Source: Bacteroidota bacterium (GTDB lineage: Bacteria; Bacteroidota; Bacteroidia; Bacteroidales; JAGONC01). From it: 64,000 nucleotides of DNA. Position numbers and translations under genes: made by a program. Numbering within the stretch: position 1 is the first letter of the stretch; the number at the start of each line of letters is the position of its first letter. The notes under the pieces were generated by a model, which saw nothing but the letters and a program-made list of their open reading frames with translations, was not told where the DNA came from and did no database searches. Below, piece by piece: positions 36,286-45,894 of the stretch. Where the stretch lies: NCBI GenBank assembly GCA_022711405.1, contig JAKLFC010000014.1, positions 1-64,000 on the forward strand. The letters are read 5' to 3'.

Positions 36286-36984
36286 ATGGACCCGCGTAAA
36301 ACCGAAAAAGCTGACCTCGAAACCAAACGATCGCTTTTTACACAGATCGGATTGATTGTTGTTCTGGCCATTGTTCTTCTCGCTTTTGAATGGAAGCAAT
36401 ACGAACGTCAGAAACTGGAACTGACGGTACGGGACAATGTGGAAGTGATTGAAGAGGTCATAATCCAGACCGAGCAGGATCAGGTTAAACCACCAGCCCC
36501 GACCCCTCCTCCTCAAACCACCATTCTTGAAATTGTCGACAATGACGTCAACATTGATGACGACATTGTGATTGATGCCGAATCCGACGAAAATACTCAG
36601 ATGGAGGAATACGTGGCGCCTCCGCCTTCTGCCATGGATGTTTCAGAAGAATCGATCGAAGAAGCGGAGATATTTACCGTTGTGGAAGAATCTCCTTCCT
36701 TTCCGGGTGGTGAAGAAGCCAGGATCCGGTTTCTGCAGGAAAACATCGAATACCCGCAAATGGCACGTGAAAGCGGCATCCAGGGAACGGTGTATATGAC
36801 CTTCGTGGTCGAACCTTCAGGATCGGTCAGCGGTGTTCGCGTTTTAAGGGGCATTGGCGGCGGATGTGATGAAGAAGCGATCCGTGTCATTCAGAAGATG
36901 CCTAAATGGAATCCGGGAAAGCAGCGTGGCAAACCTGTCCGGGTGCAGTTCACAATGCCCATCAAGTTTACACTCCAGGGCTGA
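36286..36984 (+). CDS. TonB-family energy transducer
   Basis: 232 residues. An N-terminal transmembrane segment (about 22-38, IGLIVVLAIVLLAF) is followed by a Pro/Glu-rich periplasmic linker (PPAPTPPPQT, then acidic VEESPSFPGGEE) and a C-terminal TonB domain (about 140-232: FLQENIEYPQMARESGIQG, VYMTFVVEPSGSV, VRVLRGIGGGCDEEAIRVI, MPKWNPGKQRGKPV). It transmits proton-motive energy from ExbB/ExbD to outer-membrane TonB-dependent transporters. No exbBD or transporter lies nearby, so its partner is unknown. In related genomes a VanZ-like gene often sits between gcvH and this gene (from memory); none is present here. Confidence 0.9.
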   Translation: MDPRKTEKADLETKRSLFTQIGLIVVLAIVLLAFEWKQYERQKLELTVRDNVEVIEEVIIQTEQDQVKPPAPTPPPQTTILEIVDNDVNIDDDIVIDAESDENTQMEEYVAPPPSAMDVSEESIEEAEIFTVVEESPSFPGGEEARIRFLQENIEYPQMARESGIQGTVYMTFVVEPSGSVSGVRVLRGIGGGCDEEAIRVIQKMPKWNPGKQRGKPVRVQFTMPIKFTLQG

Positions 36985-37008
36985 TCAATCCCCTGGATGT
37001 GATCCACA

Positions 37009-37051
37009 GGGCCTGGCAGTTTCTCAAGAACCGTCAGGCCTTTTTATTTTT
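37009..37051 (+). terminator. Terminator between TonB-family gene and uvrC
   Basis: GGCCTG (37009) pairs with CAGGCC (37035-37040) with a short inner GTT/AAC stem, followed by TTTTTATTTTT. It lies 25 bases past the TonB-family stop and overlaps the last codon of convergent uvrC. Confidence 0.65.
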
Positions 37052-38851
37052 GAAGTACTCAAATACCACGGATCCCTTTTTCATGCCGATTGCATTCTGG
37101 ATCTCTTCCAGAGTGGCCTTGCGAACACCTTCCACAGAACGGAACCGCCGGAGGAGTCCCTGTGAATGCTTGCTTCCAATCCCCGGGATCTGGGTCAGCT
37201 CCGTTTTAAGGGTGCCTTTTTCCCTGCGTTTACGATGATGGGTAATGCCAAAACGGTGGGCCTCGTCGCGCAGCTGCTGGATCAGTTTCAGGCTCTCCGA
37301 CTTTTTGTTCAGGTACAAGGGGAGCGGATCGTTGGGATAATAGATCTCCTCCAGCTTTTTGGCAATCCCGATGACAGCGATGCGGTTTTTCAATCCCAGT
37401 TTTTCAAGGCTGTTCAATGCAGCATTAAGCTGGCCCTTCCCTCCGTCGATGATGATCAGCTGGGGAAGCTCTCCCTCTTCCTCCAGCACCCTTTTGTACC
37501 GCCGGTGTACGATCTCTTCCATGGATGCATAATCATCCGGTCCTTCCACCGTTCTGACATTAAAATGTCGGTATTCCCTCTTGTCGGGCCGGCCACCCTT
37601 GAAAACCACCATTGCAGCGACCGGAAAATGGCCCTGGATGTTGGAATTATCAAAACATTCGATGCGGTTGGGGATCTCTTTCAACCGCAGATCATTCATC
37701 AACGTGGTGAGGATCCTGCGTGAATGGCGTTCCGGGTCGACCAGCTCACGCTGCTTCTCTTTCTCTGCCTGAAGATACCTGGCGTTCCTTTCCGACAGCT
37801 CCAGGAGTTTTTTCTTGTCGCCGCGCTGGGGAACCGTGAAGATGACATCCGGGTACTCCATCTCCATTTTTAAAGGAATGATCATTTCAGGGGCGGTGCT
37901 GCTGAAGCGCTGACGAAAATCGGTGATGGCCAGGGCCAGCAATTCTTCATCGGGTTCATCCAGCTTTTTGCGTATCTCGATCGTGTGCGCCTGAACGATG
38001 GCTCCATTCACTACCTTGATGTAGTTCACATATCCATAACGATCGTCCGATACGATAGAATACACGTCTGCATGCCGGATAGCCGGATTCACCACCAGCG
38101 ATTTGCTCTGATAACGCTCCAGCAGAGCGATCTTCTCTTTTACGAGGTGAGCCTTTTCAAATTCAAGCCGGTTTGCATAGTCATTCATGACCTCCTTCAG
38201 CTGAGCGATCACCGTGTGAATGTTCCCTTTGATGATCTCCCGTATGGCAGTTACCGAGGACTGGTAGTCATCCTCAGATTGTAAGCCCTCGCATGGGCCC
38301 CGACAGTTCCCTAGATGGTACTCAAGACACACCCTGAATTTCTTCCTCTCAATGTTGGACGCCGACAGATTCAGGGTGCAGTTGCGCAACGGGTACAGCG
38401 CCCTGATCAGCTCCAGCAGTGTTTTCATCATCCTGACCGATCCGTAGGGTCCAAAATACTGCGATCCGTCCTGCACTGCATTGCGGGTGGGAAAGATCCT
38501 CGGGAACCGTTCATTTTTGATGCAGATCCACGGAAAGGTCTTGTCGTCCTTCCACTGTACGTTGTACCTGGGCTGGTGTTTCTTGATCAGGTTGTTTTCC
38601 AGGAGAATGGCATCCAGCTCCGTGTCCACTACCATATGCTGGATATCGGCTATGTTCTTTACCAGGGTGCGAACCTTGCCGCTCAGTGATGTTTCTTTGT
38701 TGAAATAGGAGGATACACGTTTTTTCAGGTTCTTCGCCTTCCCAATGTAGATGATCCTGCCCTCCCGGTCAAAATACTGGTAGATCCCCGGTTTGTCAGG
38801 CATGGTACGGATCAGTGGTGCGAGATGATCATCAACCTTTGTCATCATCAA
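37034..38851 (-). CDS. uvrC: Excinuclease ABC subunit C
   Basis: 605 residues, normal length. UvrC makes both incisions of nucleotide-excision repair. Order: GIY-YIG nuclease (GIYQYFDREGRIIYIGKAKNLKKRVSS split as GIYQYF and IYIGKAKNLKKRV, about 22-100), a Cys-rich linker (CLEYHLGNCRGPCEG), UVR motif (about 200-235, YANRLEFEKAHLVKEKIALL), RNase H-like nuclease (about 370-540; IECFDNSNIQGHFPVAAMVV and LIIIDGGKGQLNAA) and C-terminal HhH (IPGIGSKHSQGLLRRF). The start MMMTK has three possible methionines; the first is used. Its leader contains an AGCTTCA heptamer array. Confidence 0.96.
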   Translation of the reverse strand: MMMTKVDDHLAPLIRTMPDKPGIYQYFDREGRIIYIGKAKNLKKRVSSYFNKETSLSGKVRTLVKNIADIQHMVVDTELDAILLENNLIKKHQPRYNVQWKDDKTFPWICIKNERFPRIFPTRNAVQDGSQYFGPYGSVRMMKTLLELIRALYPLRNCTLNLSASNIERKKFRVCLEYHLGNCRGPCEGLQSEDDYQSSVTAIREIIKGNIHTVIAQLKEVMNDYANRLEFEKAHLVKEKIALLERYQSKSLVVNPAIRHADVYSIVSDDRYGYVNYIKVVNGAIVQAHTIEIRKKLDEPDEELLALAITDFRQRFSSTAPEMIIPLKMEMEYPDVIFTVPQRGDKKKLLELSERNARYLQAEKEKQRELVDPERHSRRILTTLMNDLRLKEIPNRIECFDNSNIQGHFPVAAMVVFKGGRPDKREYRHFNVRTVEGPDDYASMEEIVHRRYKRVLEEEGELPQLIIIDGGKGQLNAALNSLEKLGLKNRIAVIGIAKKLEEIYYPNDPLPLYLNKKSESLKLIQQLRDEAHRFGITHHRKRREKGTLKTELTQIPGIGSKHSQGLLRRFRSVEGVRKATLEEIQNAIGMKKGSVVFEYFKNKKA

Positions 38852-38865
38852 GGCTGCAAATTAAT

Positions 38866-38886
38866 AGCTATAAGCTTCAAGCTGCA
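38866..38886. repeat. AGCTTCA 7-bp tandem array upstream of uvrC
   Basis: AGCTATA, AGCTTCA and AGCTGCA are three consecutive 7-base units in the 42-base gap between thiL and uvrC on the minus strand, 14 bases before the uvrC start. Confidence 0.7.
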
Positions 38887-38893
38887 AGGAACA

Positions 38894-39979
38894 CTAATTG
38901 TCTTTCTCCTCTCTCCTCTCTCCTCTCTCCTCTCTCCTCTCAAAAAAGGCATCCCACCCCTGTGCCTGAAGTGGAACCAGGCTGCCTGACCCGGAGATGA
39001 GGTTCATCCCATCCGATATATCCGTGATATGGCCAATGACAGTGATATCCGGATCGTTCCTGATCTTCTCATAGTCCTTCATATCGATGGTGAAGAGCAG
39101 TTCATAATCTTCACCTCCGTTGAGGGCACATACCGAAGGATCGATGCCCATTTCGTTTGCCGCATGCAGGGTGGCCGGATCGACCGGCAGCTTGTCTTCA
39201 TACAGGGAACAGCCGGTTTTGGAGCCGTAACAGATGTGGAAGATCTCCGAGGCAAGTCCGTCGGAGATATCGATCATGGCAGTGGGTTTGACCTGCAGTT
39301 CCTTTAGTTTCCTGACGATGTCGACCCTGGCTTCCGGTTTGAGCTGACGCTGCAGGATGTAATCATATCCTCCCAGGTCGGGATGAATGGAAGGATCGGC
39401 CTGGAAGACCTTCTTTTCTCTTTCCAGCAGCAGTAGTCCCATGTACGCTCCGCCGAGATCGCCGCTGACGCACACAAGGTTTCCGCTCCGTGCCGTATCC
39501 CTGAAAGTGATGCCATCTTCTGCGGCGGCTCCCAGAACGGTCAGCGACATCATCATACCGGTGATGCTGGAGGATGTATCCCCGCCGATAAGGTCCACCC
39601 CGTACCGGTCGCAGGCCAGGAAGATCCCGGAATAGATCTCTTCAAGGGCCTCCAGCGAGAAACGGTTGGAAACGGCAATGCTCAGGGTCAGCTGCTCAGG
39701 GAGGGCATTCATCGCTGCCATATCCGAAAAGTTGACCACAGCCGCTTTGTATCCCAGGTGCTTCAGGGGAGTGAAGGCCAGATCGAAATGGACGCCTTCA
39801 ATGAGCAGATCAGTGGAGACAAGGATCTTCCTGCCCTGATAATCCAATACCGCCGCATCATCACCCACGCCTTTGAGGGTACTGCTGTTCTTAAGGCGGA
39901 TATCCCTTGTCAGGTGACGGATCAGCCCGAATTCTCCCAGCTCGGAAAGCTCGGTCCGTTTGTTTCTTTTCTCGAACAT
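38894..39979 (-). CDS. thiL: Thiamine-monophosphate kinase with repeat-encoded C-terminal tail
   Basis: 361 residues from ATG 39979, chosen because ThiL proteins begin near ELGEFGLIRHLT and because further upstream in-frame codons cross the promoter region. It phosphorylates thiamine monophosphate to thiamine diphosphate. Motifs: GVGDDAAVLD, VSTDLLIEGVHFD, NFSDMAAMNALP, LIGGDTSSS, MIDISDGLASEI and NGGEDYELLFTI. The last 16 residues (ERREERGERREEKDN and neighbour) are encoded by a TCTCCTC array and extend past the usual ThiL end. No TPP riboswitch-like leader is seen. It is divergent from the suf operon. Confidence 0.94.
   Translation of the reverse strand: MFEKRNKRTELSELGEFGLIRHLTRDIRLKNSSTLKGVGDDAAVLDYQGRKILVSTDLLIEGVHFDLAFTPLKHLGYKAAVVNFSDMAAMNALPEQLTLSIAVSNRFSLEALEEIYSGIFLACDRYGVDLIGGDTSSSITGMMMSLTVLGAAAEDGITFRDTARSGNLVCVSGDLGGAYMGLLLLEREKKVFQADPSIHPDLGGYDYILQRQLKPEARVDIVRKLKELQVKPTAMIDISDGLASEIFHICYGSKTGCSLYEDKLPVDPATLHAANEMGIDPSVCALNGGEDYELLFTIDMKDYEKIRNDPDITVIGHITDISDGMNLISGSGSLVPLQAQGWDAFFERREERGERREEKDN
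38901..38941. repeat. TCTCCTC heptamer array inside the thiL 3' end
   Basis: About five direct TCTCCTC units, the longest uninterrupted copy of this family in the window. On the minus strand it encodes the Glu/Arg tail of ThiL. Confidence 0.85.
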
Positions 39980-40006
39980 GATGGCTACAGCAATGATTAC
40001 TGCATG

Positions 40007-40014
40007 CAAAGATA
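40007..40014 (-). promoter_or_regulatory. Putative -7 promoter box of thiL
   Basis: The minus strand reads TATCTTTG, a match to TAnnTTTG, 28 bases before the thiL start. Confidence 0.4.
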
Positions 40015-40121
40015 ACGGATAAACCAATGGCTGATCCTGGTCCGGGCCCTGGTTCACTAAACATTTCCGGATTTGCATTGTTTAATAATGAAGCTTTTAC
40101 ACGACGCAGCGCAAATTTTAG

Positions 40122-40129
40122 TAACTTTG
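40122..40129 (+). promoter_or_regulatory. Putative -7 promoter box of the suf operon
   Basis: TAACTTTG matches TAnnTTTG, 40 bases before sufB. A TTTT run at 40095-40098 is a weak -33 candidate. No IscR- or Fur-like palindrome is evident. Confidence 0.4.
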
Positions 40130-40168
40130 CCGGTCAAATTAAAAATTTACTGACAATCAGGAACAGGA

Positions 40169-41617
40169 ATGGACAACGAAGAGAACAGCCTGCTTGATCA
40201 TATTACCCAGGGGGAGTATAAATACGGGTTTGTGACGGATATTGAGATGGAAACAGCCCCAAAGGGTCTGAATGAAGACATCATCCGTTTTATTTCTTCC
40301 AAAAAGAAAGAGCCGGAATTTTTGCTGGAGATGAGGCTGACCGCTTACCGCGAATGGCTTAAAATGTCAGAACCCCGATGGGCCCACCTCCGGTATAAAC
40401 CCGTCGACTATCAGGACATTCATTATTATGCCGCTCCCAAAAAGAAGCAGGAGCTTCAACGTCTGGATGAAGTGGATCCGGAACTGTTACAAACCTTTGA
40501 GAAGCTTGGCATTTCGCTGGAAGAGCAGAAAAGGCTGACAGGTGTGGCAGTGGATGCTGTATTTGACAGCGTTTCCGTGAAAACTACATTTTCTGAGACC
40601 CTCGAAAAGCTGGGAATCATTTTCTGCTCCTTCAGCGAAGCCGTTCAGAAACATCCTGATCTGGTCAGGGAATATATGGGATCGGTGGTTCCCTCCAATG
40701 ACAATTTTTTTGCTGCCTTGAATACTGCCGTCTTCAGCGATGGATCCTTTTGTTACATACCCAGAGGTGTGAGATGTCCCATCGAGTTGTCCACCTATTT
40801 CCGCATCAATGCTGCCAGGACAGGACAGTTTGAACGAACGCTGATCATTGCGGATGAAGGGAGTTATGTCAGTTACATGGAAGGCTGCACGGCGCCCATG
40901 CGCGATGAGAACCAGCTTCATGCAGCTGTGGTGGAGATCATTGCCCTGAAAGATGCGGAAGTGAAATATTCCACTGTACAGAACTGGTATCCTGGCGATA
41001 AAGAGGGTAGAGGCGGGATCTATAACTTTGTCACAAAACGGGGGATGTGCAGGGGCAGTCATTCCAGGATCTCCTGGACACAGGTGGAAACCGGATCCGC
41101 CGTCACCTGGAAATACCCCAGTGTCATCCTGCTGGGTGATCATTCCGTCGGGGAATTCTACTCGGTAGCTGTGACCAATCATCATCAGCAGGCCGACACA
41201 GGAACCAAGATGATCCATATCGGCTCCCATACAAAGAGCACGATCATCTCCAAGGGTATATCCGCCGGCAGGAGCAATAACAGTTACAGGGGGCTGGTGA
41301 AGATCATCAAGCGCGCTCAGAATGCACGTAATTTCTCTCAGTGCGATTCCTTGCTGCTGGGCGATCAATGCGGTGCGCATACCTTCCCCTATATCAATGT
41401 GGAAAATAAATCCGCCATCGTTGAACATGAGGCCACGACCTCAAAGATCTCGGATGATCAGCTGTTCTATTGCCAGCAGCGGGGGATCAGTACCGAAAAT
41501 GCCATCGGGCTCATTGTCAATGGGTATGCAAAGGAAGTGCTCAGGCATCTTCCCATGGAATTTGCGGTGGAAGCCCAGAAACTTCTCTCGATCAGCCTTG
41601 AGGGAAGTGTAGGCTGA
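40169..41617 (+). CDS. sufB: Fe-S cluster assembly scaffold protein SufB
   Basis: 482 residues, full length. SufB forms the scaffold with SufC and SufD on which new Fe-S clusters are built. Family pieces include [69 protein letters not shown] and the C-terminal [20 protein letters not shown] with [15 protein letters not shown]. It is the first gene of sufB-C-D-S-E-DUF59. Confidence 0.97.
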   Translation: MDNEENSLLDHITQGEYKYGFVTDIEMETAPKGLNEDIIRFISSKKKEPEFLLEMRLTAYREWLKMSEPRWAHLRYKPVDYQDIHYYAAPKKKQELQRLDEVDPELLQTFEKLGISLEEQKRLTGVAVDAVFDSVSVKTTFSETLEKLGIIFCSFSEAVQKHPDLVREYMGSVVPSNDNFFAALNTAVFSDGSFCYIPRGVRCPIELSTYFRINAARTGQFERTLIIADEGSYVSYMEGCTAPMRDENQLHAAVVEIIALKDAEVKYSTVQNWYPGDKEGRGGIYNFVTKRGMCRGSHSRISWTQVETGSAVTWKYPSVILLGDHSVGEFYSVAVTNHHQQADTGTKMIHIGSHTKSTIISKGISAGRSNNSYRGLVKIIKRAQNARNFSQCDSLLLGDQCGAHTFPYINVENKSAIVEHEATTSKISDDQLFYCQQRGISTENAIGLIVNGYAKEVLRHLPMEFAVEAQKLLSISLEGSVG

Positions 41618-41646
41618 CCGCTCATCAAACGATAAATAAGTTGTTT

Positions 41647-42387
41647 ATGTTGATCATAAAAGACCTTAACGTATCCATCCAGGATAAAAAGATCATCAGC
41701 GGGCTGAACCTGGAGGTGAAAGCCGGCGAAGTCCATGCCATCATGGGACCCAACGGTACCGGCAAAAGCACTCTTGCCTGGGCAATTGCAGGCAACGAAG
41801 CCTATACCATCACCGGGGGTTCCATCACCTACAGGGGAAGGGACCTGAAGGAGCTCTCGCCCGAAGAAAGAGCCTCGGAAGGCATCTTCCTGGGTTTTCA
41901 GTACCCTGTGGAGATCCCCGGAGTCAGCATGACGAATTTTATCCGGACTGCCATCAATGAACAGCGTAAATACAGGGGTCTTCAACCCATACCTGCGCCG
42001 GAGTTCCTTGCTAAAATGGAAGAGAACAAAAAACTGGTGGGTATCGACTCCAAACTGACCAACCGTTCGGTGAACGAGGGATTTTCAGGTGGGGAAAAAA
42101 AGAAAAATGAGATCTTTCAGATGGCCATGCTCGAGCCCACCCTGGCCATTCTGGATGAAACCGATTCCGGTCTGGATATCGACGCGCTGAAAGTGGTGGC
42201 CAACGGTGTGAACAAGTTGCGTTCAAAAGACAATGCCATCATCGTCATCACCCACTATCAGCGTTTACTGGAATACATTGTCCCCGATTTTGTCCATGTA
42301 CTGTACAAAGGCAGAATCGTGAAATCCGGCGGTAAGGAACTGGCCCTTGAACTGGAGGAAAAAGGTTATGAGTGGTTAAAAAATTAA
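41647..42387 (+). CDS. sufC: Fe-S assembly ATPase SufC
   Basis: About 246 residues from ATG 41647 (an upstream TTG at 41641 adds two residues). SufC is an ABC-type ATPase that drives the SufBCD complex. Walker A is GPNGTGKST, the signature motif is FSGGEKKKNEI, Walker B is LAILDETDSGLDIDAL, and the switch His is in VITHYQRLL. It has no membrane domain, as expected. It lies 29 bases after sufB. Confidence 0.96.
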   Translation: MLIIKDLNVSIQDKKIISGLNLEVKAGEVHAIMGPNGTGKSTLAWAIAGNEAYTITGGSITYRGRDLKELSPEERASEGIFLGFQYPVEIPGVSMTNFIRTAINEQRKYRGLQPIPAPEFLAKMEENKKLVGIDSKLTNRSVNEGFSGGEKKKNEIFQMAMLEPTLAILDETDSGLDIDALKVVANGVNKLRSKDNAIIVITHYQRLLEYIVPDFVHVLYKGRIVKSGGKELALELEEKGYEWLKN

Positions 42388-42399
42388 GATGCTCCGGGT

Positions 42400-43812
42400 A
42401 TGGAACAGATAGTGAAAACCATGTCATTAAAGGAACAGCTGAGCGACCAGTTTCAGCGGCACCGGGACATCATTGGCCGGAACGATACTCCCCTGATCGC
42501 GCAGGCAAGGGAGCAGGCTTTTCATCGCTTTATGGAGCAGGGCTTTCCCAGCGATCATCTCGAACGCTGGCGAAATACAGACCTGAAACGAACGCTCTCA
42601 CTGGATTATGATCAGGATATCGTTGCACCTGCGCTGAACACTGAGGTGTCTAACCTGTTGCGCTGCAATATTCCGCATTTCGATACGTTCCTGGTTTCCC
42701 TTTACAACGGATGGTACATCTCCGAAAACGGGTCATGGATCACAAGACCCGATGGGATCGTGATCGGCAGTCTGGCCCAGGCTATAAAACACTTTTCGAC
42801 TCTGGTGGAGGAAAGCTTCGCCCGCATAGGGCAGGCAACCCGCAATGGACTGGAAGCTTTGAATAACGCCTTTGCCCAGGATGGGATCTTTATTTATGTC
42901 CCGGATCACGTCAGCGCAGATCAGACCATTCAAATCGTCAGTATGGTGGACCACGACCGGAACCTGCTGCTCCAGAACCGAAACCTGATCATCATGGGAA
43001 AGAACAGCCGGCTCAAACTGGTCCATTGCGACGATTCCCTCAACCAACAACCAAGTTTCACCAATACCATCACGGAAATTCTTCTTGGTGAAGGTGCTGT
43101 GATCGATCACTACAAGTTGCAGAATATCAATGATAACTCTTCAGTGATCAGCACTACCCTGTTCCATCAGGAGGCAAACAGCCAGCTGTCTACGCATGTG
43201 ACCGTCCTGAACGGAGGTCTTATCCGCAATGACATTTATGTGGACATGGAGGGTGAAAACTGTACCTCGGATATCTGTGGTCTCTACCTGGTCGACAAGA
43301 ACCAGCACGTGGACAACCAGGTACAGGTAAACCATCTCAAGCCGTACGGCACCAGCAACCAGCTCTTCAAAGGCATTATCGACGACCATGCCAGGGCGGT
43401 CTTTAACGGGCATGTCCACGTTCACCGCAATGCACAGAAAACCAATGCATATCAGAGCAATAAAAATATTTTACTGACCGACAAGGCGACCGTCAACACA
43501 AAACCCTTTCTGGAGATCTATGCCGATGATGTCAAATGCAGCCACGGAGCCACTGTTGGTCAGCTTGACCAGGAAGCCCTGTTCTATATACGTTCCAGGG
43601 GAATCTCGTACGACAATGCAAGGTTATTATTAATGTATGCGTTTGCAGCAGAAGTGATCAATAAGATCACCATAGAGCCCCTTCGTTTACGAATGGATGA
43701 TCTGGTCAAGAAACGCCTTCGGGGGGAACTCTCCATCTGCGACCAGTGTGTGCTCCATTGCAGGACAAAGGAAAATACCGTTTCCTTCGATATAGACATG
43801 AGTAAGATTTAA
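42400..43812 (+). CDS. sufD: Fe-S cluster assembly protein SufD
   Basis: 470 residues. SufD pairs with SufB in the scaffold complex. The N-terminal helices (HRFMEQGFPSDHLERWRNTD) are followed by the beta-helical core (LNGGLIRNDIYVDMEGENC) and the C-terminal HGATVGQLDQEALFYIRSRGI and DDLVKKRLRGEL. It lies 12 bases after sufC. A second ATG at 42421 is also possible. Confidence 0.94.
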   Translation: MEQIVKTMSLKEQLSDQFQRHRDIIGRNDTPLIAQAREQAFHRFMEQGFPSDHLERWRNTDLKRTLSLDYDQDIVAPALNTEVSNLLRCNIPHFDTFLVSLYNGWYISENGSWITRPDGIVIGSLAQAIKHFSTLVEESFARIGQATRNGLEALNNAFAQDGIFIYVPDHVSADQTIQIVSMVDHDRNLLLQNRNLIIMGKNSRLKLVHCDDSLNQQPSFTNTITEILLGEGAVIDHYKLQNINDNSSVISTTLFHQEANSQLSTHVTVLNGGLIRNDIYVDMEGENCTSDICGLYLVDKNQHVDNQVQVNHLKPYGTSNQLFKGIIDDHARAVFNGHVHVHRNAQKTNAYQSNKNILLTDKATVNTKPFLEIYADDVKCSHGATVGQLDQEALFYIRSRGISYDNARLLLMYAFAAEVINKITIEPLRLRMDDLVKKRLRGELSICDQCVLHCRTKENTVSFDIDMSKI

Positions 43813-43836
43813 TCTGACATCCATAGCCCGACAACC

Positions 43837-45057
43837 TTGAGTTTTGATGTTGAACAGATAAGAGCCGATTTTCCCATCCTGCACCAGCAGGTCTACCATA
43901 AGCCGCTGGTCTACCTGGATAATGCCGCCACAACCCAGAAACCACTGGCGGTGATAGATGCGTTAAGGGATTATTACACGACGATCAACAGTAATATTCA
44001 CCGTGGTGTTCACTACCTGAGCCAGCAGGCAACCCTTGCTTTTGAAGAAACCCGTCAGCTGGTCAGTGAATATGTTCATGCCAGGCATGGGTACGAGATC
44101 ATTTTCACAAAGGGAGCGACCGAATCCATCAACCTGGTAGCCAGCAGTTTTGGCAGAGAATTCGTAAAACCGGGTGATGAAATCGTGATCAGCGCTATGG
44201 AGCACCATGCCAACATCCTCCCCTGGCAGCTGATGTGCGCTGAAAAAGGCGCAACGCTTCGTATCATTCCTTTTCATGTCAATGGCGAGCTGATTCAGGA
44301 AGCTTACCGGGATCTTCTTAATGATAAGACCCGGCTGGTGGCCATCACTCATGTTTCCAATGCACTGGGAACCATCAACCCTGTCAGGGAAATGATCGCA
44401 CTGGCCCATGAGCACGGTATACCGGTTTTGGTGGACGGGGCTCAGGCCGTACCTCATCTGCCGGTGGATGTTACGGAAATGGACTGCGATTTTTACTGCT
44501 TTTCGGCTCACAAGATGTACGGCCCAATGGGAGTTGGCGTTCTTTACGGCCGGGAAGAATGGCTCAATAAGTTGCCTCCCTATCAGAGCGGGGGAGAAAT
44601 GATCCGTACTGTTACATTTGAAAAGTCGACCTTTGGCGAGCTGCCGTTCAAATTTGAGGCGGGGACTCCAAATGTTGCCGACATCCTTGGTTTCAGGGAA
44701 ACCCTCCTCTACCTGGACCGGCTTGGAATCGACCAGATCGCTTCCCATGAGGAGAGCCTCATGCGGTACACCCTGGATCAGTTAAGAACGATTCCTGAAG
44801 TCAGGCTGGTGGGCGATAGCCCCCACAGGGCAGGAGTGATATCCTTCCTGATCGGAGATGTTCATCCCTATGATGCAGGCGCCGTGCTGGACAAGCTCGG
44901 ATTTGCCGTCAGAACCGGCCATCACTGTGCCCAGCCCATCATGGATATCTACGGTATCCCGGGTACCATACGGATTTCGCTGGGACTGTACAATACAAGG
45001 GATGAGGTGGATTCATTTACCCGGGCGGTGAAAAGGGTGATCGAAATGTTCCGGTAA
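43837..45057 (+). CDS. sufS: Cysteine desulfurase SufS
   Basis: 406 residues starting at TTG 43837; the resulting MSFDVEQIRADFPIL is the normal SufS start and no ATG is suitably placed, so the rare start codon is accepted. It removes sulfur from cysteine using PLP. The PLP lysine lies in CFSAHKMYGPMGVGVLYG, the active cysteine in RTGHHCAQP, and the cofactor His in SAMEHHANI-like ISAMEHHANILPW. It hands persulfide to SufE, encoded 34 bases downstream. Confidence 0.96.
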   Translation: MSFDVEQIRADFPILHQQVYHKPLVYLDNAATTQKPLAVIDALRDYYTTINSNIHRGVHYLSQQATLAFEETRQLVSEYVHARHGYEIIFTKGATESINLVASSFGREFVKPGDEIVISAMEHHANILPWQLMCAEKGATLRIIPFHVNGELIQEAYRDLLNDKTRLVAITHVSNALGTINPVREMIALAHEHGIPVLVDGAQAVPHLPVDVTEMDCDFYCFSAHKMYGPMGVGVLYGREEWLNKLPPYQSGGEMIRTVTFEKSTFGELPFKFEAGTPNVADILGFRETLLYLDRLGIDQIASHEESLMRYTLDQLRTIPEVRLVGDSPHRAGVISFLIGDVHPYDAGAVLDKLGFAVRTGHHCAQPIMDIYGIPGTIRISLGLYNTRDEVDSFTRAVKRVIEMFR

Positions 45058-45091
45058 TGGATGTTGTTACATGGCATAATGATCAGGAAAG

Positions 45092-45532
45092 ATGTCGATA
45101 CAGGAAATTGAAGAACAGATCGTGAATGAGTTCGGCCAGTTCGACGATTGGCTGGATAGGTATAATTATCTGATCGAAACAGGCAGGACATTGCCCATGA
45201 TCGATCCGAAATATAAGACCGACAGTTATCTGATCTCCGGTTGCCAGTCGCGCGTATGGCTGTATGCGCACCATGAGGATGATAAATTGTATTTTACGGC
45301 CGACAGCGATGCGGTGATCACCAAAGGGATCATCAGTCTGCTGATACGGGTACTGGACGGGCAGTCGACCGAAGACATCCTTCAGGCCCGGCTTGGTTTT
45401 GTGGATCAGATCGGTCTGAAGGAGCACCTGAGCCCGACGCGGGCAAACGGACTGGTTTCCATGATCAAGCAGATAAAGCTTTATGCCCTGGCCTATCACA
45501 CAAAAAATAGACAACGAAAGGATCAGCCGTGA
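45092..45532 (+). CDS. sufE: Sulfur acceptor protein SufE
   Basis: 146 residues. SufE receives sulfur from SufS and activates it. The conserved cysteine is in YLISGCQSRVWL and the family start region is FGQFDDWLDRYNYLIETGR. Its stop codon overlaps the start of the next gene (GTGA, 45529-45532), indicating translational coupling. Confidence 0.94.
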   Translation: MSIQEIEEQIVNEFGQFDDWLDRYNYLIETGRTLPMIDPKYKTDSYLISGCQSRVWLYAHHEDDKLYFTADSDAVITKGIISLLIRVLDGQSTEDILQARLGFVDQIGLKEHLSPTRANGLVSMIKQIKLYALAYHTKNRQRKDQP

Positions 45533-45849
45533 GCAGTGCTGAAAAAATATTGCTTGAACAGCAGGTCATCCAGGTACTGAAAGGGATCTATGATCCGGAG
45601 ATTCCGGTGAACATCTATGACCTGGGGCTTGTCTATGATATCCAGATCGGGGAGTTGAACGATGTGATCATAAAAATGACGCTGACAGCCCCCAATTGCC
45701 CCGTTGCCGAATCCCTGCCTGTTGAAGTAAGGGATAAGGTGCGTTTAGTGGAAGGTGTCTCCGATGTTGAGGTCGGAATTGTATTTGACCCGCCATGGTC
45801 AAGGGATATGATTTCCCAGGAAGGCTTACTCGAACTTGGATTTCTCTGA
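45529..45849 (+). CDS. DUF59/MIP18-family SUF system protein (SufT-like)
   Basis: 106 residues from GTG 45529. It has the DUF59 signatures YDPEIPVNIYDLGLVYDI and TAPNCPVAESLP, with the conserved cysteine in NCP. Members at the end of suf operons assist Fe-S protein maturation. It overlaps sufE by four bases and probably belongs to the same transcript. Confidence 0.9.
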   Translation: MSSAEKILLEQQVIQVLKGIYDPEIPVNIYDLGLVYDIQIGELNDVIIKMTLTAPNCPVAESLPVEVRDKVRLVEGVSDVEVGIVFDPPWSRDMISQEGLLELGFL

Positions 45850-45894
45850 AACCCACAACATACTGAATCCTAAATACTGAATTATTAAATATAC

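Noticed and set aside
39980..40168. TPP riboswitch before thiL or Fe-responsive operator before sufB
   Set aside because: No TPP aptamer core and no clear palindrome; only -7 box candidates are visible.
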